This document shows positions 1-4,884 of a stretch of DNA of 5,571 nucleotides, in pieces (position 1 is the stretch's first letter; each line of letters opens with the position of its first letter). The DNA is from Nitrosarchaeum sp. GTDB lineage: Archaea > Thermoproteota > Nitrososphaeria > Nitrososphaerales > Nitrosopumilaceae. Under the pieces are notes generated by a model. That model saw only the letters and a program-made list of their open reading frames with translations, was not told the origin of the DNA and made no database searches. A program made the translations under genes and the position numbers. The stretch covers positions 1-5,571 of the forward strand of contig JACRND010000053.1 of the NCBI GenBank assembly GCA_016234975.1, given 5' to 3'.

Positions 1-67
1 CAGAGAAACTTCTGAGATAAATCCAACCGATGATTCCACCGATAATCCAAAATCCACAGAACGGCAT
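1..67 (-). CDS. Possible N-terminus of a small membrane protein (partial, weak)
   Basis: An ATG at 65-67 on the minus strand opens a frame that runs off the left edge after 22 codons. It reads MPFC followed by a hydrophobic stretch with the motif GFWIIGGIIGWIYLR, which looks like one membrane-spanning segment ending in a positive residue. Small thaumarchaeal membrane proteins often have such a Gly-Gly-Ile-Ile-Gly helix, which is why this frame is preferred. Against it: no convincing TATA box lies 25-30 bases upstream, and two other frames are also open here. One is minus 177-1 from a TTG, reading LEFPHNEKLVRHGGLYYDQ; the other is plus 30-218, 62 residues. Hydrophobic runs can arise by chance in AT-rich DNA, so this is a candidate only and no function can be given. 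Confidence 0.3.
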   Translation of the reverse strand, partial: MPFCGFWIIGGIIGWIYLRSFS

Positions 68-307
68 ATCAAAGGATGTTTATGTAATGTTGCTAGCATA
101 TCATTTACGTAATCACGCTGGTCATAATATAGACCGCCATGACGTACTAATTTCTCATTATGCGGAAATTCTAACAAATTTGTTTATGGCAGTTTTTCTA
201 GCCGTAAAAGCAATCTAGTTCAAATCCTTATCCTCTGATTATCATTTTCATTATAACTTTCGTTATGAGTCAAATGAAAGGGGCTTATCTATACCCCAAT
301 GTTAAAG
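68..307. other. AT-rich stretch with no firm gene
   Basis: I see no well-supported gene between the left-edge candidate and the tRNA. The plus-strand frame at 30-218 and the minus-strand frame from 177 are mutually antisense and neither has a good TATA box. The stretch holds an imperfect inverted repeat at 243-276 (perfect core ATAAC-TTTC-GTTAT at 253-266) and a short GGGG...CCCC inverted repeat at 280-297. Both lie just downstream of the tRNA in its direction of transcription and could act in 3' end formation, but this is inference. Confidence 0.5.
243..276. repeat. Imperfect inverted repeat downstream of tRNA-Glu
   Basis: Arms at 243-257 and 262-276 match at 11 of 15 positions around a 4-base TTTC loop. 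The inner five base pairs (ATAAC/GTTAT) are perfect. It lies 32 bases past the 3' end of the tRNA. It may be a transcription-end structure or a protein-binding palindrome, or chance in AT-rich DNA. Confidence 0.35.
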
Positions 308-383
308 TGCTCCCGTCGGGATTTGAACCCGAGATCACTGCCTTGAGAGGGCAGTATGCTTAGCCGGACTACACCACAGGAGC
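308..383 (-). tRNA. tRNA-Glu, anticodon CTC
   Basis: This is a complete 76-nucleotide cloverleaf on the minus strand that decodes GAG codons as glutamate. The acceptor stem pairs GCTCCTG with CGGGAGC (one T-G wobble), followed by discriminator A at 308. The anticodon stem CTGCC/GGCAG encloses the loop CTCTCAA, so the anticodon is CTC (GAG on the plus strand at 345-347). The T arm is TCGGG-TTCAAAT-CCCGA, and the D arm contains GTGTAGTCCGGCTAAGC, close to other archaeal tRNA-Glu sequences. No intron is present and CCA is not encoded, so CCA must be added after transcription. A TATA box (TTTAAATT) lies 25-32 bases upstream of the mature 5' end, which suggests the transcript starts at or very near the tRNA. 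Confidence 0.97.
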
Positions 384-407
384 TTGTTCAAAAACAAACT
401 CCATCTC

Positions 408-415
408 AATTTAAA
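408..415 (-). promoter_or_regulatory. TATA box of tRNA-Glu
   Basis: TTTAAATT on the minus strand lies 25-32 bases upstream of the tRNA 5' end, the standard archaeal TBP-site spacing. Confidence 0.7.
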
Positions 416-465
416 GGAAATGTTTTGACAATGAATCCATTGGTAAAAATTAGTAAGTTTGTTGC

Positions 466-473
466 TTTATACA
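466..473 (+). promoter_or_regulatory. TATA box of the 495-1379 gene
   Basis: TTTATACA lies 22-29 bases before the ATG at 495. This spacing fits a leaderless mRNA beginning at that ATG, and it rules against the upstream TTG at 459, which would precede the box. Confidence 0.6.
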
Positions 474-494
474 AAATTTAAAATGAATAATTTC

Positions 495-1379
495 ATGGAT
501 TTGAAAAAATTAATTGAAGAACAATCACTGACAAATTTTCCTGTTGGTTTAGGAGGATGTAGAACAACTAATTCTTTTTTTGATTCATGTGAATATGACA
601 TAACAGTATTTGATGGTAAATCTGAGCCAACCAAAATTACATTCAATGATGACTGTTTTATCAAAATTCATCATGGTTCATTAAAAGAAACAAAATCTGA
701 TATTCTTGTAAAATATGATGGAATGCAGATACTCAATGATGAATCTTGGGAACTTCGAATGTTTCTATCAAAAATCAAGGAAAAACGTTTGATACTTTAT
801 CGAGACTTTGCAAAAAATCGTCTTTTTGATTCTCTCTTTTGCTGTGAAAAAACCAAAGAAGGAATCAAAAATTTAAATGCTTTTTCGTCATGTTGGCAAA
901 TTTGTGCATCTTATTTTTTAGCCGATGCTATCTGCTCACTAAATCTGTATAGGCCGAACCCCACACACATGTTAGATATGTTGCGCAAGTTTGAGAAAAA
1001 TCAAATCAATGAACAAATATCAATAGTGACACAAACAGTTGGAATTGAAAGGGCAACCCAATCTCTATTAGAACGAATACTAAAATCAACAATTGGTTTT
1101 TCTGACCTGGTTGAGAATAACAATCACTCAAAAATCATCCAACAAAAATATGATTTATTTGTAAAAAATTCAATGTTATCCGATTGTTATTTTTATTTGG
1201 GATACATAAACAAAGAAAACTTTGTAAAGATTAAAGATAAAATTGACAGTCAGCCAGATCTTATTCATATCCTAAGGGTCGCCTTTGATATAGAGGCTGA
1301 CTCTAATCTACTTGAGCACCAGGCAAAACTCATTCAAAAATCATGCAATGCTATTCTTAGTCTCCTTTCTAGTGCGTGA
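495..1379 (+). CDS. Conserved-looking protein, possible nucleotidyltransferase-like fold
   Basis: The product is 294 residues from the ATG at 495. The frame stays open back to a TTG at 459 and also has an ATG at 483, but the TATA box at 466-473 favours 495. The N-terminus carries GLGG (18-21), then about ten residues, then CEYDITVFD (32-40). This resembles the Pol-beta-type nucleotidyltransferase signature hG[G/S]...[D/E]h[D/E]h, with E33 and D35 as candidate metal ligands. A strand with KYDGMQIL may supply a third acid, D75. The C-terminal two thirds is strongly helical and includes SCWQICASYFLADAI and LNLYRPNPTHML (about 132-160), as in the helical substrate-binding or HEPN-like domains attached to such enzymes. 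There is no signal peptide, so it is probably cytosolic. The substrate is unknown and the fold assignment rests on a short motif. The gene stands alone, divergent from tRNA-Glu. Confidence 0.85.
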   Translation: MDLKKLIEEQSLTNFPVGLGGCRTTNSFFDSCEYDITVFDGKSEPTKITFNDDCFIKIHHGSLKETKSDILVKYDGMQILNDESWELRMFLSKIKEKRLILYRDFAKNRLFDSLFCCEKTKEGIKNLNAFSSCWQICASYFLADAICSLNLYRPNPTHMLDMLRKFEKNQINEQISIVTQTVGIERATQSLLERILKSTIGFSDLVENNNHSKIIQQKYDLFVKNSMLSDCYFYLGYINKENFVKIKDKIDSQPDLIHILRVAFDIEADSNLLEHQAKLIQKSCNAILSLLSSA

Positions 1380-1402
1380 TTTTCTAAAGCCTTGTACTAA
1401 CA

Positions 1403-1410
1403 TTTTAAAA
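1403..1410 (+). promoter_or_regulatory. TATA box of the metallothionein-like gene
   Basis: TTTTAAAA lies 23-30 bases before the ATG at 1433. This is ideal for a leaderless transcript and is strong support that this very short ORF is expressed. Confidence 0.65.
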
Positions 1411-1432
1411 TAAGTAATATTATTGTGAATCT

Positions 1433-1576
1433 ATGACAGATCAAGCATGTGGATGCGAAGCAGATAGCGGCGATCCAACTTATTCATGTGATTGTGATAT
1501 GCAAGGTCATTGTATATGCAGCGCAGATTGCAAATGTAAAACTGACGTTTGTAAAGAAGCAGTCAAACAACTGTAA
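1433..1576 (+). CDS. Small nine-cysteine, metallothionein-like protein
   Basis: The ORF encodes 47 residues, MTDQACGCEADSG... to ...VCKEAVKQL. Nine residues are Cys: four CxC pairs (6/8, 19/21, 27/29, 33/35) plus C40, with a single His at 26 beside C27. There are no tryptophans, few aromatics, and many Asp and Lys. This pattern is that of metallothioneins, which bind Zn, Cu or Cd ions in thiolate clusters. It lacks the exact spacing of cyanobacterial SmtA, so membership in a named family is not claimed. It has no signal peptide and should act in the cytosol, perhaps buffering copper or zinc; ammonia-oxidising archaea rely heavily on copper enzymes. The TATA box at 1403-1410 sets the start, and a T-rich tract after the stop fits a terminator. 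Metal and function are inferred; an iron-sulfur or zinc-ribbon-like protein is the alternative. Confidence 0.8.
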   Translation: MTDQACGCEADSGDPTYSCDCDMQGHCICSADCKCKTDVCKEAVKQL

Positions 1577-1585
1577 ATCTAGTTG

Positions 1586-1609
1586 TTTTAATTTTATTTT
1601 TTCTTTTTA
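1586..1609 (+). terminator. T-rich terminator after the Cys-rich gene
   Basis: Several oligo-T runs (TTTT, TTTT, TTTTTT, TTTTT) follow within 35 bases of the stop codon at 1574-1576. Archaeal RNA polymerase terminates at such U-tracts without needing a hairpin. The tract fills the gap to the convergent gene. Confidence 0.55.
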
Positions 1610-1611
1610 AA

Positions 1612-1776
1612 TTAATCTTCTTCCTCCAAGCCCCATGATTTTACCAATTCTTTTTGGAACTTGTCGGACTGTTTTTCATCTAATGCAAATCCACAATTTT
1701 TGTGAGTTGGAACTACTGTCATTCCATCAAGCTTAAACTCTACTTCGTACAAGTGAACTTTTGAGCACTCACACAT
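1612..1776 (-). CDS. Small 54-residue protein with CxC N-terminus, function unknown
   Basis: On the minus strand, ATG at 1774-1776 to TAA at 1612-1614 encodes 54 residues beginning MCECSKVHLYEVEFKLDG, with THKNCGFAL in the middle and an acidic end, GLEEED. C2, C4, H8 (or H25) and C28 could together hold one zinc ion. The HLYEVEFKLDGMTVV part looks like two beta strands and the C-terminal half looks helical. No hydrophobic segment or signal peptide is seen, so it is likely cytosolic. A TATA box AAATATA lies 25-31 bases upstream, as for leaderless genes. In-frame sequence upstream of the ATG has no better start before a stop. It converges on the metallothionein-like gene and diverges from the exported protein gene. 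I do not recognise the family. Confidence 0.75.
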   Translation of the reverse strand: MCECSKVHLYEVEFKLDGMTVVPTHKNCGFALDEKQSDKFQKELVKSWGLEEED

Positions 1777-1800
1777 TCTAAAATTTCTTAGACTTTCCTC

Positions 1801-1807
1801 TATATTT
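1801..1807 (-). promoter_or_regulatory. TATA box of the 54-residue gene
   Basis: AAATATA on the minus strand lies 25-31 bases upstream of the ATG at 1776. Confidence 0.6.
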
Positions 1808-1823
1808 GCGTATTTGAATAACG

Positions 1824-1831
1824 TTTAACTA
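1824..1831 (+). promoter_or_regulatory. TATA-like box of the exported protein gene
   Basis: TTTAACTA lies 26-33 bases before the TTG start at 1857. The opposing TATA box at 1801-1807 makes this 80-base gap a divergent promoter region. Confidence 0.5.
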
Positions 1832-1834
1832 TCT

Positions 1835-1869
1835 GTGACGTGCAATTTTTTTTGAATTGAAGACGTCAC
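1835..1869. repeat. Two-part inverted repeat across the start codon
   Basis: Outer arms GTGACGT (1835-1841) and ACGTCAC (1863-1869) are perfect 7-base complements. Nested inside are CAATT (1843-1847) and AATTG (1855-1859), perfect over 5 bases, around a T-rich 7-base loop. The outer and inner parts are separated by 1 base on one side and 3 on the other. The TTG start codon is part of the inner right arm. If the mRNA is leaderless, half the structure is not transcribed, so an operator just downstream of the TATA box is more likely than an RNA hairpin. Confidence 0.55.
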
Positions 1870-3230
1870 TTTTAGCTTTACCTGTAATGGCAATATTGAT
1901 TTTTGGAACTATTCCTCTACCATATGCAGCAGCACAGTTTCAAGCAGGTGGTGTTTCTCTTCCAGGTGATCCAGTATGGTATGCTGGTATAGGTCTCAAA
2001 CAAGGCGATTTTTTTAGATATTCAATGTGTCATGTAGATTACAAAGAATGCGCTGAATTTGAAATGGATGTTTGGATTAAAGGTGACACAAAATCTGGAA
2101 GTGAAGACAAGTGGCTTACAGAAGTTGTTGTTTATGATGGCAACAAAGTGGTTAAGGGTGAAATGGATTTAGGAAAACTAGCACCAGAACCATCTGGTGG
2201 TAGTGCTGATTTATCTGTCTACAGGGGTGCATTCAAATCCTCTATTGTGTGGTTATCTGCTTTTGCAAATGGATATTATGAAGGAGGCGATAAGGGACCG
2301 AAAAAATTCTCTGCCAAATCATGGGGTAAAATTGGAAACATAGGCGGAGAACAAATTATCCCAACATCTATTGAAAAAGTTACTGTTAAAGCTGGAACGT
2401 ATGATACTGTTTTGATATCTTGGAAGACGGGTGGCGCTGTAAGTAAAGTTTGGGTAGTTGATGGCTTCCCATTCCCAGTAAAAGCTCAGACCTATACCCA
2501 TGTCTCATCAGGAATCCCGCCATCCGAGTATCGATTTGAACTATTAGAGTATAAGCAAAACGTGAAACAAAGTCCATTTGCAAATATCCTTTCTGACGTT
2601 GATAACCCAGAATTAAAAAACTGTCCAAAAACTGATTCACTTACTCATTCAATTAAGAGACCAACCAAGAATTTCTCTTATCAAATTCATGCTTACTATA
2701 CTCCAGAATATCCTGTACAAGGATGTCCAATGAAATGGCAATTTAATTTTCTTAGCAAATACCATGAGACTGAATTCTTGAATCAAGTCCAGTATGATCT
2801 TGTAGTTGTTGACGATAAATTTACACTTCCACCGCTACGTTCTGTTGCAAAAGACCAAGGCTATGATTATTTGTATTCTCCATCTGGACTGTCTACTATT
2901 GACATGATAGTTCAAGAACAACCAGGAACTGCCCATTATGTGGTTTATGTGTATGGATTAGCTCCACAAGGAATTGTTCCATCTTCTCCTCTGGATTACC
3001 TTGTAATTGATCTTCCTATCGCAGCTAAGGATGGCAGTTCGGTTACTCCTTCGCAAAACATTCCAAATTGGGTTAAAAACAATGCAAAATGGTGGGCAGA
3101 TGGCTCTATTGATGATAACTCCTTTGTCCAAGGAATTCAGTTCTTAATCAAAGAGGGAATAATGAAGATTCCACAAACTGCTCAAGGCTCAGGACCAACA
3201 GGTTCTAAGCCAGACTCTTGGCTTGATTAA
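1857..3230 (+). CDS. Exported beta-rich protein with thaumarchaeal C-terminal module
   Basis: The product is 457 residues. Residues 1-26 form a Sec signal peptide: MKTS, a hydrophobic core LLALPVMAILIFG, then LPYAAA with cleavage probable before Q27. Residues 43-235 form a beta-rich domain with GLKQGDFFRYSM near its start and VKAGTYDTVLISW, SKVWVVDGFPFPVKA and FELLEY later, an arrangement I know from archaeal surface proteins. Residues 270-390 form a second, Ig-like beta domain (EFLNQVQYDLVVVDD, SVAKDQGYDYLYSPSG, HYVVYVYGLAPQGIVPS, LDYLVIDLPI). Residues 402-439 are the IPNWVKNNAKWWADG...FVQGIQFLIKEGIMKIP module found at the C-terminus of many exported thaumarchaeal proteins, followed by a Gly/Ser/Pro tail. 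Four cysteines (58, 65, 256, 290) could form two disulfides. It has no membrane anchor after the signal, so it is probably secreted or held by the S-layer. The TTG start is chosen because it gives the lysine before the hydrophobic core and fits the TATA box; ATG at 1887 would lose K2. Its biochemical role is unknown. Confidence 0.93.
   Translation: MKTSLLALPVMAILIFGTIPLPYAAAQFQAGGVSLPGDPVWYAGIGLKQGDFFRYSMCHVDYKECAEFEMDVWIKGDTKSGSEDKWLTEVVVYDGNKVVKGEMDLGKLAPEPSGGSADLSVYRGAFKSSIVWLSAFANGYYEGGDKGPKKFSAKSWGKIGNIGGEQIIPTSIEKVTVKAGTYDTVLISWKTGGAVSKVWVVDGFPFPVKAQTYTHVSSGIPPSEYRFELLEYKQNVKQSPFANILSDVDNPELKNCPKTDSLTHSIKRPTKNFSYQIHAYYTPEYPVQGCPMKWQFNFLSKYHETEFLNQVQYDLVVVDDKFTLPPLRSVAKDQGYDYLYSPSGLSTIDMIVQEQPGTAHYVVYVYGLAPQGIVPSSPLDYLVIDLPIAAKDGSSVTPSQNIPNWVKNNAKWWADGSIDDNSFVQGIQFLIKEGIMKIPQTAQGSGPTGSKPDSWLD
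3060..3173 (+). other. Thaumarchaeal C-terminal module of the exported protein
   Basis: This segment encodes residues 402-439, a compact helical unit beginning IPNWVKNNAKWWADGSIDD and ending GIQFLIKEGIMKIP. The same module recurs at the end of unrelated exported proteins in ammonia-oxidising archaea, so it is probably an attachment or sorting unit rather than a catalytic one. That role is inference. Confidence 0.75.
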
Positions 3231-3242
3231 AAACAACGCTGA

Positions 3243-3249
3243 TTTTTTT
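3243..3249 (+). terminator. Oligo-T terminator after the exported protein gene
   Basis: A run of seven T residues lies 12 bases after the TAA stop at 3228-3230, a typical archaeal intrinsic termination site. Confidence 0.5.
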
Positions 3250-3263
3250 CATGTTCTACATTC

Positions 3264-3271
3264 AAATTATT
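3264..3271 (+). promoter_or_regulatory. TATA-like box of the TPR gene
   Basis: AAATTATT lies 29-36 bases before the internal ATG at 3300 but only 2 bases before the GTG at 3273. If it is the real promoter element, translation begins at 3300. Confidence 0.35.
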
Positions 3272-3272
3272 A

Positions 3273-3659
3273 GTGTTTGATCAAAAATTAGATGATAAAA
3301 TGATAGGTCTCTTTAGTTATCCTAAACGACGTCTGAAAAAATTAGTTAAAAATGGAGATTACACTGAAGCACTTGAATTTGGAAAAAGTTTGGAAGAAAA
3401 ATTTTCTAATGATCCTGATTACATGTTTATGATGGGAAGTATTTACTTTATTTTAGAAGATGCAAAAAAAGCAATTAGTTATTTTGAAAAGGCTTTGGAT
3501 ATAAAACATGACGACGTTGAAACTCTGACATTAAAAACAAACGCTCATCTTTCATTACAGCAAAAAGACGAAGCAATAGATTGTTGTAAAAAAATCATAA
3601 CACTAGAACCTCACAACTACGAAGCTCATGGCTTGCTTGAAAAATTAGAATCTCTTTAA
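3273..3659 (+). CDS. Small tetratricopeptide repeat (TPR) protein
   Basis: The product is 128 residues from GTG at 3273, or 119 from ATG at 3300. About three TPR helical hairpins are visible. The first, around 17-46, contains NGDYTEALEFGKSLEEKF. The second, 48-81, contains PDYMFMMGSIYF...DAKKAISYFEKALDIKHD. The third, 82-115, contains ETLTLKTNAHLSLQQKDEAI and KKIITLEPHN. The spacing of the small residues, the A.. Y/F ..AL pattern and the closing D/P positions are typical. TPRs bind partner proteins; no catalytic domain, signal peptide or membrane segment is present, so it is a cytosolic adaptor with unknown partner. The nearby TATA-like box favours the shorter start, and both forms keep all repeats. 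The gene follows the exported protein gene by 42 bases across an oligo-T run, so it is probably a separate unit. It ends 14 bases from the next, convergent gene. Confidence 0.9.
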   Translation: MFDQKLDDKMIGLFSYPKRRLKKLVKNGDYTEALEFGKSLEEKFSNDPDYMFMMGSIYFILEDAKKAISYFEKALDIKHDDVETLTLKTNAHLSLQQKDEAIDCCKKIITLEPHNYEAHGLLEKLESL

Positions 3660-3673
3660 ATTTTCTACTATTC

Positions 3674-4156
3674 TTATCCTGTTTTACTTTTCATTTCATA
3701 TGCATTTTCCATTAGCCAATCACAAAACTTTGTAACCTTTTCATCAAATTCTGTCCAAATGTGTGCTGAATGTGGAAGGATGTCTATTTTCCAATTATCT
3801 GAATATACCCTTACACCCTCTTTATTTTCATACATGTATGCATCTTGAACTTGTATGTCTCCCAAAATCTCTTTTGCCTTTTCTTTGATCAACTCTCTGT
3901 TAATTGGAAATCTTTTCTTTTCATAATCGATAATTAAGCTAAGATCTCGTTTACCATACATGTCAAATTCTTCTATTCTTCCCTCTTTTGGAAAATTCAC
4001 AATTAGTTTGATATTGTATTTTTTACCTACTTCCTTACCAATCTCAACGATTCTCGCATATGCCGTGGCTGGATTTTTCTTTAACATGAAGCGAATTTGT
4101 GCTATGTTCGTTTTTAATTGCTGTTGAAGATCTAAAACTAATTCTGAGAATATCAT
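3674..4156 (-). CDS. Uncharacterised 160-residue alpha/beta protein
   Basis: On the minus strand, ATG at 4154-4156 to TAA at 3674-3676 encodes 160 residues. The frame is open to an ATG at 4246, but the extra 30 residues (many Ile and Thr) look non-coding, would overlap the divergent gene, and lie upstream of the TATA-like box at 4180-4187. The N-terminus is a helix, SELVLDLQQQLKTNIAQIRF, followed by helix-strand units IVEIGKEVGKKYNIKLIVNF, a charged centre with MYGKRDLSLIIDYEKKRFPI, and a C-terminal half with strands VRVYSDNWKIDILPH and helix EFDEKVTKFCDWLMENAYEM. It has no signal peptide, membrane segment or recognised catalytic motif. It looks like a cytosolic protein restricted to archaea of this group, but I cannot name a family. 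It is convergent with the TPR gene and divergent from the 4252-4884 gene. Confidence 0.8.
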   Translation of the reverse strand: MIFSELVLDLQQQLKTNIAQIRFMLKKNPATAYARIVEIGKEVGKKYNIKLIVNFPKEGRIEEFDMYGKRDLSLIIDYEKKRFPINRELIKEKAKEILGDIQVQDAYMYENKEGVRVYSDNWKIDILPHSAHIWTEFDEKVTKFCDWLMENAYEMKSKTG

Positions 4157-4179
4157 AATCTCTGTAGTATGAAATCCCG

Positions 4180-4187
4180 TTATAATC
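4180..4187 (-). promoter_or_regulatory. TATA-like box of the 160-residue gene
   Basis: GATTATAA on the minus strand lies 24-31 bases upstream of the ATG at 4156 and supports that start over those at 4189 and 4246. Confidence 0.45.
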
Positions 4188-4225
4188 ATTAATCTTATGA
4201 CCTGATTGGTTTTTTTAGATGTGAA

Positions 4226-4241
4226 AATAATTATCATTATT
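4226..4241. repeat. AATAAT-TATC-ATTATT palindrome in the divergent promoter
   Basis: Perfect 6-base inverted repeats surround a 4-base spacer, 11 bases before the ATG at 4252 and overlapping the likely TATA region of that gene. On the minus strand the first two thirds read AATAATGATAAT, like the repeated hexamers of Fur-type sites. It may be an operator for one or both divergent genes, or chance in AT-rich DNA. Confidence 0.35.
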
Positions 4242-4251
4242 GGCACTACCG

Positions 4252-4884
4252 ATGGATTATGATGGTGTACGAACAGATGATGGCTCAGAAAGAACTAATA
4301 ACGTAAATGACTACAAAGTAACATGTATTGATTTTATCAAAGATATCTCTCATGACTATGAGGCGTGGGTTGATTACTATAAACTTCCAGAAGATGAAGA
4401 CAAAAAACGACGTGCTGGAATTAGAGCAACCATAGAAAGGACAAACGAGTGGATCGCTAAAGTTGCTCAAACAATAAAATCTGTCGATGTTGTAATGAAT
4501 GACGGAATTCAAAAGATGGCAGAATCAACGGCAGGAAAGCCACTTGAAATCGGTGTCTTTGTAAATGGAAAATCAAGCTATACTATGGCAAAAGCTGGAA
4601 TTATTGATGTCAATGTAAAGTCTAGTGGCAGACAAGGTAGAAAAACAAAACTTGGTTTTCATTTCAAAGATAATAGATTTAGAATTGAATCCACATGTGG
4701 TGCATACTTGGATGAAAATGACTTGCCTGTTCAGGAATTTGATTTGATGGATATTCACCTTAAACTGCATGCAGAAAATGCAAAACAACGCGATGTAATC
4801 TCATTTACTGTCACCATTAGTGAAATGGAAAATGATATTGAATTTGAACGAAGGGGCCTAACTACTATTGTCCATATGGTGTAA
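4252..4884 (+). CDS. Uncharacterised 210-residue protein, helical N-half and beta C-half
   Basis: The product is 210 residues from ATG at 4252. A TTG at 4240 would add only MALP and would push the gene into the divergent promoter region. Residues 1-20 are polar and probably disordered (MDYDGVRTDDGSERTNN). The next 75 or so form long amphipathic helices, with DYKVTCIDFIKDISHDYEAW and RATIERTNEWIAKVAQTIK, rich in charged residues as in helical bundles. From about residue 95 the protein becomes beta-rich: PLEIGVFVNGKSSYTMAKAG, KTKLGFHFKDNRFRIEST, DLMDIHLKLHAENAKQ, RDVISFTVTISEM. It has one Cys in each half and no signal peptide or membrane segment. I do not recognise the family; a scaffold or binding role is possible but unproven. 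Its last 20 bases overlap the 3' end of the convergent gene at 4865-5188. Confidence 0.85.
   Translation: MDYDGVRTDDGSERTNNVNDYKVTCIDFIKDISHDYEAWVDYYKLPEDEDKKRRAGIRATIERTNEWIAKVAQTIKSVDVVMNDGIQKMAESTAGKPLEIGVFVNGKSSYTMAKAGIIDVNVKSSGRQGRKTKLGFHFKDNRFRIESTCGAYLDENDLPVQEFDLMDIHLKLHAENAKQRDVISFTVTISEMENDIEFERRGLTTIVHMV

Noticed and set aside
30..218. Plus-strand ORF of 62 codons starting MIPPIIQNPQNG
   Set aside because: Its start is the exact antisense of a membrane-like segment on the other strand, it has no TATA box, and its composition does not resemble a known family; kept only as one of the competing frames.
280..297. GGGG-10 nt-CCCC inverted repeat as a terminator hairpin
   Set aside because: Only four base pairs and no U-tract directly after it on the tRNA strand.
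222..307. C/D-box guide RNA
   Set aside because: CTGA is present near 235, but no RTGATGA box C is found at a suitable distance on either strand.
2386..2640. Minus-strand ORF of 84 codons
   Set aside because: It lies wholly inside the exported protein gene, whose domains are clear in the plus frame; it is a shadow frame.
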